A stretch of 11,776 nt of DNA. Origin: Ignavibacteria bacterium (GTDB taxonomy: Bacteria > Bacteroidota > Ignavibacteria > Tepidaquicellales > OLB5). Of the stretch, positions 7,536 through 11,776 are shown one piece after another. Numbering within the stretch: position 1 is the stretch's first letter; each line of letters opens with the position of its first letter. The notes beneath the pieces were generated by a model. It worked only from the letters and a program-made list of their open reading frames with translations, made no database searches and had not been told where the DNA came from. The translations under genes were made by a program, and so were the position numbers. The stretch is taken from positions 1 through 11,776 of the forward strand of contig JAOADS010000055.1 in assembly GCA_026417195.1 (NCBI GenBank), read 5' to 3'.

Positions 7536-8353
7536 TAAGTGAGTTATTCAGTCTGAAGGACAGGGTAGCAGTTGTTACAGGAGCTGCAGGGCTTCTCGGC
7601 AGGATGCATTGCGAAGCCCTCGCCGGAGCAGGCGCGGATGTTATTGTAACAGATCTGAAGGAGGATGAATGTGACAAGCTGGCAAGTGAGCTTTCTTCAA
7701 AGTTCGGCAGACGTTGCTCAGGTAAGTTCTGTGACGTTACGTCAGTAGATTCATTAGGTTCTTTGAAACATTTCATTGAAAATAGCTACGGAAGACTTGA
7801 TATTCTCGTTAATAATGCAGCTTTAAATGACTCTGTTGAAAATTCCTCAGGATCGCCTGAACATCTGAGATTTGAAAACTATCCTTATGAGTTATGGATG
7901 AGATCACTTAACGTCAACCTTACTGGAGTTTTCCTTTGCTCGCAGATTCTCGGACAGTTTATGCTGAAAAATAAAAAAGGAAACATCATAAACATAGCAT
8001 CAACTTACGGAATAGTAGCTCCTGATCAGTCCATATACCTTAAGCCGGACGGAGAAAGAAAATTTTACAAATCTCCGGTTTATCCGGTTTCTAAAGCTGC
8101 TGTCATAATGTTTACAAAGTATCTTGCATCTTACTGGGGAAAAGAAAATATAAGGGTCAATAGTCTTTCTCCAGGCGGTGTTGAAAATTTTCAGGAAGAC
8201 TTCTTTATAAAAAATTATTCAATGAAAACACCTCTCGGGAGAATGTCTTATCCTAATGAATACATCGGAGCTTTGATTTTTCTGGCTAGCGATGCCTCTT
8301 CATACATGACCGGAGCAAATCTCGTAATAGACGGAGGTTGGAGCATCTGGTAA
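7532..8353 (+). CDS. Short-chain dehydrogenase/reductase (SDR)
   Basis: A 273-residue classical-size SDR with a single Rossmann domain. The nucleotide-binding loop is TGAAGLLG at 16-23, a TGxxGxxG variant of the usual TGxxxGxG, followed by an acidic residue in VTDLKED around 39-45 that suggests preference for NAD(H). NNAA is at 94-97. The catalytic set is Ser157 in NIASTYG, Tyr184 and Lys188 in YPVSKAA. SLSPGGV at 201-207 and the C-terminal GANLVIDGGWSIW are typical of SDRs. It likely oxidises or reduces a hydroxyl/keto group on the sugar intermediate handled by the adjacent aminotransferase, for example making the keto group to be aminated. The start overlaps the upstream stop by 4 nt, and the 3' end overlaps the phosphatase gene by 16 nt. 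The family is certain; the substrate is not. Confidence 0.92.
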   Translation: MISELFSLKDRVAVVTGAAGLLGRMHCEALAGAGADVIVTDLKEDECDKLASELSSKFGRRCSGKFCDVTSVDSLGSLKHFIENSYGRLDILVNNAALNDSVENSSGSPEHLRFENYPYELWMRSLNVNLTGVFLCSQILGQFMLKNKKGNIINIASTYGIVAPDQSIYLKPDGERKFYKSPVYPVSKAAVIMFTKYLASYWGKENIRVNSLSPGGVENFQEDFFIKNYSMKTPLGRMSYPNEYIGALIFLASDASSYMTGANLVIDGGWSIW

Positions 8354-8865
8354 TTCTAAGAAACATAAATCCTAAAATAAAGGAGAAAGCCAAAAATATA
8401 AAACTTCTACTGACAGACAGCGATGGGGTTCTTACAGATACAGGTGTTTATTATTCAGAAAGAGGGGAGGAACTGAAAAGATTTTCCATAAGAGACGGGA
8501 TGGGTGTGGAAAGATTAAGGGAATTTGCGGGAGTTGAGACCGGAATTATTACTGGAGAAATTTCCGGTTCGGTGAGAGCAAGGGCCGAAAAACTCAGGCT
8601 GCTGGAACTAAGGGAAGGTGTGAAAGATAAGCTTTCAGTTGTAAGGGAAATTGCAGAGAAGTATTCTCTTGATGCTTCAAATATAGCATTCATAGGTGAT
8701 GACACAAATGATATTGAGGTTCTGAAGTATGCGGGGCTTTCGGCTTGTCCATCTGATGCGGTGATTCAGATCAAACAGATTGTTGATTATATAACAGACA
8801 GCAAGGGAGGTTATGGTGCATTCAGAGATTTTGCAGAACTTATAATTGCATCAAAAAATCAATAA
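8338..8865 (+). CDS. KdsC-like HAD phosphatase (3-deoxy-ulosonate-phosphate phosphatase type)
   Basis: A 175-residue HAD-superfamily phosphatase of the KdsC/Kdo-8-phosphate phosphatase group (subclass C0, no cap domain, usually tetrameric). Motif I is TDSDGVLTD with nucleophile Asp27 and acid/base Asp29, motif II is ITG at 71-73, motif III is probably Lys98, and motif IV is GDDTND at 120-125. It ends in the GGxGAxRDF-like segment GGYGAFRDF typical of KdsC. No ATG is available before motif I. I use TTG 8338, which overlaps the SDR end by 16 nt. CTG 8347 is an alternative with better spacing from the GGAGG at 8333-8337. The likely reaction is removal of phosphate from the condensation product of the NeuB-like enzyme encoded next. 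True Kdo-8-P remains possible, but no other Kdo gene is in the window. Confidence 0.87.
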   Translation: MEHLVILRNINPKIKEKAKNIKLLLTDSDGVLTDTGVYYSERGEELKRFSIRDGMGVERLREFAGVETGIITGEISGSVRARAEKLRLLELREGVKDKLSVVREIAEKYSLDASNIAFIGDDTNDIEVLKYAGLSACPSDAVIQIKQIVDYITDSKGGYGAFRDFAELIIASKNQ

Positions 8866-8874
8866 TAAACGAAA

Positions 8875-9789
8875 ATGAAAATCACAGAACACAGAGCAGT
8901 AAAGATCCGTGAGGGTCGTTATATCGGAGACGGTTATCCTGTCTATATAATTGCTGAAATCGGAATAAATCATAACGGTTCACTTGAAATTGCCAAAAAG
9001 ATGATAGATGGTGCAATATTTGCCGGAGCTGATGCCGTAAAGTTTCAGAAACGGACACCTGAGCACTGCGTTCCTCAGGATCAGTGGTATGTTGAGCGTG
9101 ATACGCCATGGGGAAGAATGACGTATATTGAATATAAATATAAAATGGAGTTCGGAAAAAAAGAATACGATGAGATAGACAGGTATTGTAAAGAAAAAGG
9201 TATAGACTGGTTTGCTTCCTGCTGGGATGAGGAGTCTGTGGATTTCATAGAACAGTATTCACCTCCGCTCTATAAGATCGCATCAGCCTGTATTACAGAC
9301 TTCAGCCTGCTTGCGAAGATCAAGCTTACAGGTAAGCCGATCATCATCTCAACCGGAATGTCAACTATGGAAGAGATAGAAGCTGCTGTTGAATTTCTCG
9401 GTGAGGATAATCTGCTAATTGCTCATTCCACATCTTCATATCCTTGCAAGGCAGAGGAGCTGAATTTAATGATGATAGATACACTGAGGAAAAAATATAC
9501 ACGTGTACCTGTAGGCTACTCAGGTCATGAAGTAGGTCTTGCACCAAGCTGGGCTGCAGTAGCTTTGGGTTCCAATTTCATAGAAAGGCATATTACATTA
9601 GACAGAGCTATGTGGGGAACAGATCAGGCTGCTTCTGTTGAGATCATGGGGTTTTACAGGTTAGTTTCCAATGTAAGGGATATTGAAAAATCTCTCGGAG
9701 ACGGAGTAAAGAAAGTGTATGAAAGTGAGATGCATTCACTTAAGAAATTAAGAAGATATAAGAGCAGCGAAATGACTCTCAGTGCATAA
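8875..9789 (+). CDS. NeuB/SpsE-family 3-deoxy-ulosonic acid synthase lacking the SAF domain
   Basis: A 304-residue PEP-condensing TIM barrel of the N-acetylneuraminate synthase family. It joins PEP to an aldose to give a 3-deoxy-2-ulosonic acid. Visible motifs are AEIGINHNGS at 27-36, GADAVKFQKR at 51-60, YKIAS at 143-147, ISTGMSTMEE at 158-167, YPC at 189-191, GYSGHE at 214-219 (GYSDH in most NeuBs), and ERHITLDRAMWGTDQ at 237-251 with the metal-binding His239. Standard NeuB, LegI and PseI are about 340-350 residues, with a C-terminal SAF (antifreeze-like) domain that reaches into the partner subunit and contacts the sugar. Here the protein ends right after the barrel, and the next gene begins at the stop (TAATG), so there is no room for that domain. 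ATG 8875 is 9 nt after the phosphatase stop. The acceptor is probably not free ManNAc. Confidence 0.92.
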   Translation: MKITEHRAVKIREGRYIGDGYPVYIIAEIGINHNGSLEIAKKMIDGAIFAGADAVKFQKRTPEHCVPQDQWYVERDTPWGRMTYIEYKYKMEFGKKEYDEIDRYCKEKGIDWFASCWDEESVDFIEQYSPPLYKIASACITDFSLLAKIKLTGKPIIISTGMSTMEEIEAAVEFLGEDNLLIAHSTSSYPCKAEELNLMMIDTLRKKYTRVPVGYSGHEVGLAPSWAAVALGSNFIERHITLDRAMWGTDQAASVEIMGFYRLVSNVRDIEKSLGDGVKKVYESEMHSLKKLRRYKSSEMTLSA

Positions 9790-10586
9790 TGTTTTCAGAT
9801 CTGGATTATACAGATAAAATAAGGATTTTTTCATTTTCATTTGTAGTAATCTCAGCCCTGATAATTATAATACTTGAAAGATTTATCCCTTATAATAAAG
9901 GACAAAAGTTTTTCCGCGAAGGTTTTTTCAATGACTTCATACTTTATAATTTCCTTCAGAGCTTCGTACTTGGAGTTTTAATCTCATACATTATTCAGTT
10001 TATCGATAACGTCACAACCTTATCGGAATACAGGATAATGTCTCATTTTCCGATATGGGTTCAGTTAGTTTTCTTTGTAATTACCCATGATTTTTATATA
10101 TACTGGTTTCACAGGTGGCAACATAAAAATAAAGTACTCTGGAGAATTCATGAAGCTCATCACTCAACAAAGTCAGTTGACTGGCTTTCCGGTGTGAGGT
10201 CACATTCACTTGAAATACTCATTAATCAGACAATAGAATTTGCTCCCATTGTACTGCTTGGTGCCTCACCTGAAGTTGCAGTTTACAAAGGTGCTGTAAG
10301 TGCGGTCTGGGGAATGTATATTCATTCAAACATTGACGTAAGGAGCGGCTGGTTACAATATATCATAAACGGACCCGAGATGCACAGATGGCATCACAGT
10401 AATGAGGAGGATACTGATCACATGAATAAAAATTTCTCTACTAAACTTGCAATCTGGGACTGGCTCTTCGGTACAGCATATCGTCCTGCTAAGAAATCTT
10501 CTGTTTACGGAATCAGTGATCCGGACTATCCAGCCGGTTACCTGAAACAACATCTCTACGCGTTCAGGAAGTTCAGGAAAGGTTAA
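9789..10586 (+). CDS. Sterol desaturase / fatty acid hydroxylase superfamily membrane protein
   Basis: A 265-residue integral membrane di-iron oxygenase. Hydrophobic segments lie at about 12-33, 54-74, 90-107 and 148-168. The histidine clusters that bind two irons are complete: HRWQH at 108-112 (HxxxH), HEAHH at 121-125 (HxxHH), His189 in the IHSNID segment, and HRWHH at 199-203 (HxxHH). The C-terminal WDWLFGTAY is a family hallmark. It should hydroxylate or desaturate a membrane lipid or other hydrophobic chain using O2. Its start overlaps the NeuB-like stop by one nucleotide, so it is the last member of the translationally coupled operon. This suggests that the sugar made here is linked to, or works with, a modified lipid. 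That link is inference. The substrate cannot be told from sequence; carotenoid, hopanoid and fatty-acyl chains are all possible. Confidence 0.9.
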   Translation: MFSDLDYTDKIRIFSFSFVVISALIIIILERFIPYNKGQKFFREGFFNDFILYNFLQSFVLGVLISYIIQFIDNVTTLSEYRIMSHFPIWVQLVFFVITHDFYIYWFHRWQHKNKVLWRIHEAHHSTKSVDWLSGVRSHSLEILINQTIEFAPIVLLGASPEVAVYKGAVSAVWGMYIHSNIDVRSGWLQYIINGPEMHRWHHSNEEDTDHMNKNFSTKLAIWDWLFGTAYRPAKKSSVYGISDPDYPAGYLKQHLYAFRKFRKG

Positions 10587-10604
10587 AACTCAATACAGAA
10601 CGAT

Positions 10605-10639
10605 TTTAACTGTTTAAGATACACTTATAAACAGTTAAA
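10605..10639. repeat. Perfect 11-bp inverted repeat, possible operator or stem-loop
   Basis: The left arm TTTAACTGTTT (10605-10615) and right arm AAACAGTTAAA (10629-10639) are exact reverse complements separated by 13 nt. The right arm overlaps the TAAATTTG box before the LysE-family gene. The stem is AT-rich and no T-run follows, which argues against a standard intrinsic terminator. A repressor-binding site or a weak 3'-end hairpin of the preceding operon are the plausible roles. Confidence 0.55.
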
Positions 10640-10643
10640 TTTG
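10636..10643 (+). promoter_or_regulatory. Putative -7 promoter box (TAAATTTG) of the LysE-family gene
   Basis: A perfect TAnnTTTG match that ends only 4 nt before the ATG at 10648, so transcription from it would give an essentially leaderless mRNA. No TTG is seen at the -33 position. The closeness to the start codon makes this less certain than the prs box. Confidence 0.4.
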
Positions 10644-10647
10644 CTTA

Positions 10648-11397
10648 ATGATTATAGCTCTAGTTTTGGGAATATTGACCGGCTTTATAGTTTCAGTTCC
10701 ACCATTAGGTCCAATAGCTTTTGCATTGATCTCAAAAGGCTTCCGTGGTGAGTTTAAAGAGGGAATGGCAATAGCAGCTGGTTCAGCCTTTATGGATATG
10801 ATATATGCAATAATTGCTTTTGGTGGTATTTCCCTTTTTCTCTCTTTGCTTCCGGACAGTCTTGAAAATTCAATTGACGGGAATATGGGATTTATAAGGA
10901 TACTGCTGATATATGCAGGTTGTGTTGTGGTTATAATTTACGGGTTTAAGATAATGAGATCTAAGATTGATTATTCCAGTCTTGAGCAGGAGGAGTCGAT
11001 TGAATTAAAAAAAGCTAAGGGCAGGGCTGAACAGTTTGCAAAGAAGCATAATGTTCCTGTAGATGGCGACTCAAGTTTCACCGGACTGTTCTTTATGGGT
11101 ATTCTGCTCTGTATTTCATCGATAACACTTCCAGCATCATGGTTTGCTCTTGTTGGTTACATCAAGGGATTGAGGATTATGGATGGCTCCATTTTAAGCG
11201 GACTTGTATTTTCAATTGGTGCATTTCTCGGAACTATGCTCTGGTTCTGGCTGCTTCTTTTTCTAATCACCGGAAATAAACACAGGATAAATAAATCAAC
11301 TCTCGGTAAACTTAACATTACAGCTGGCTATATACTGTTCATATTAGGTGCAGTTCTTTTTATCAAGGCAACAGGAACTGTTTTTGGTTTTATGTAA
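10648..11397 (+). CDS. LysE/RhtB-family membrane transporter
   Basis: A 249-residue inner-membrane protein of the LysE superfamily, whose members export amino acids or other small molecules by proton antiport. About six hydrophobic segments are visible at roughly 2-26, 41-66, 82-104, 145-170, 181-208 and 222-246. The first contains VPPLGPIAF at 17-25, matching the family PxGP-type signature, and GFRGEFKEGMAIAAGSAFMD follows. A charged cytoplasmic loop of about 40 residues (105-144, rich in Lys and Glu) between the third and fourth segments makes the protein longer than the usual 200-210 residues. The substrate is not predictable. It is 61 bp after the sugar operon on the same strand, with its own candidate promoter, so it may be independent. 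No Shine-Dalgarno is seen. Its TAA stop is 4 bp from the stop of the convergent minus-strand gene. Confidence 0.85.
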   Translation: MIIALVLGILTGFIVSVPPLGPIAFALISKGFRGEFKEGMAIAAGSAFMDMIYAIIAFGGISLFLSLLPDSLENSIDGNMGFIRILLIYAGCVVVIIYGFKIMRSKIDYSSLEQEESIELKKAKGRAEQFAKKHNVPVDGDSSFTGLFFMGILLCISSITLPASWFALVGYIKGLRIMDGSILSGLVFSIGAFLGTMLWFWLLLFLITGNKHRINKSTLGKLNITAGYILFILGAVLFIKATGTVFGFM

Positions 11398-11401
11398 AAT
11401 T

Positions 11402-11776
11402 TTATTTCCCAGTAACGTATTTTGTAAATACTTCTCTGACTATCCCTGTAAACCATCCGTCCGGTTCAGTGTCTGTTTTTCTTTTAAGTTCTTTTTCTGC
11501 GATTTCTCTGTTTTCAATCATATTGTTTATAAACTTCCTCTGATTGAAAATAAAGTCATAAGGCTTTAGGATTTTGTAATCATATTTTTCTATTACGTCT
11601 CTGAACTTATTAATATTTTTTACAAATACAATTGAAACATCGTCCCAATAAATAACTCTCCAATCGGTATTGTTTGAAAGCTATGATACTATATTTTTTT
11701 TCAGACTTTCCGGTCCTCTGTCCATCTCAGGGTCATAGTCTCATACATAGTCAATATCTCTTTTATTCATTATCCC
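11402..11776 (-). pseudogene. 3' end of a minus-strand gene with two in-frame stops; possible membrane glycosyltransferase tail
   Basis: Reading the minus strand from the window edge, one frame runs 125 codons to a TAA at 11404-11402. It is interrupted only by TGA (11743-11741) and TAG (11683-11681). After the TAG the frame is open for 92 residues and reads like real protein: DWRVIYWDDVSIVFVKN, then KYDYKILKPYDF, then a Lys/Glu-rich helix ending in TKYVTGK. The W-x-x-x-YWDD-x-S-x-V-(F/Y)-V pattern is what I remember from the soluble tails of GT39-like multi-membrane-span proteins, but this is a weak recognition. Both stops lie within about 100 bases of the right edge, so sequence errors near a contig end are as likely as true decay. 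No start codon of the gene is in the window. It converges on the LysE-family gene with 4 bp between stops. Confidence 0.5.

Noticed and set aside
8338..9789. Classical Kdo pathway (KdsC with KdsA)
   Set aside because: The condensing enzyme has NeuB-type motifs (AEIGINHNG, ERHITLD), not KdsA motifs, and the cytidylyltransferase is SpsF-type, not KdsB.
10605..10639. Intrinsic terminator of the nine-gene operon
   Set aside because: The stem is AT-rich and not followed by a T-run, so the standard terminator pattern is missing; kept only as an inverted repeat of unknown role.
11395..11404. Ten-base palindrome TAAAATTTTA as a regulatory site
   Set aside because: It is simply formed by two converging TAA stop codons and AT-rich spacer; too short and simple to support a function.
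11348..11569. Plus-strand open frame of 73 codons at the LysE gene end
   Set aside because: It overlaps the LysE end out of frame and is antisense to the protein-like minus-strand frame; the composition (Phe, Ser, Cys rich) looks like a reverse-strand shadow.

Overview
The window is AT-rich bacterial DNA that looks like the Bacteroidota/Chlorobi-Ignavibacteria lineage. The evidence is indirect. Most genes lack a convincing Shine-Dalgarno site, and three genes have a perfect TAnnTTTG box (the -7 element of the Bacteroidota-type housekeeping sigma factor) just before the start. Several proteins also look like my memory of that group. I assign the phylum with moderate confidence and name no species.

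Left part (1-2550): two minus-strand genes, the 5' part of prs (PRPP synthetase, cut by the window edge) and a calcineurin-like metallophosphoesterase. Divergent from them is an inositol-monophosphatase/histidinol-phosphatase family gene, followed by 265 bp of AT-rich intergenic DNA.

Centre (2551-10586): nine plus-strand genes packed as one apparent operon, with junctions from a 16-nt overlap to a 9-nt gap. In order they encode a GT-B-like surface-polysaccharide protein with a KLHP motif, an SpsF-type cytidylyltransferase, split transketolase N and C halves, a class III PLP aminotransferase, an SDR oxidoreductase, a KdsC-like HAD phosphatase, a NeuB-family condensing enzyme without the C-terminal SAF domain, and a membrane sterol-desaturase/fatty-acid-hydroxylase family protein. 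The NeuB-like, KdsC-like and SpsF-like enzymes together resemble the standard route to a CMP-activated 3-deoxy-2-ulosonic acid (the chemistry of sialic acids, legionaminic acid and Kdo): condensation with PEP, dephosphorylation, CMP activation. The usual precursor genes (NeuC, PseB/LegB dehydratase, PseG/LegG hydrolase, acetyltransferase) are absent. In their place stand a transketolase, an aminotransferase and an SDR. My inference is that the operon makes an unusual, probably aminated, 3-deoxy-ulosonic acid from a phosphorylated sugar built by ketol transfer, and attaches it to a surface glycan or lipid.

Right part (10587-11776): a 61-bp spacer holds a perfect 11-bp inverted repeat overlapping a TAnnTTTG box, followed by a LysE-family exporter. 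Convergent with it, 4 bp away, is the 3' end of a minus-strand gene that may encode the tail of a membrane protein. It carries two in-frame stops, so it is either decayed or affected by sequence error near the end. I found no tRNA, rRNA, CRISPR array or insertion sequence.
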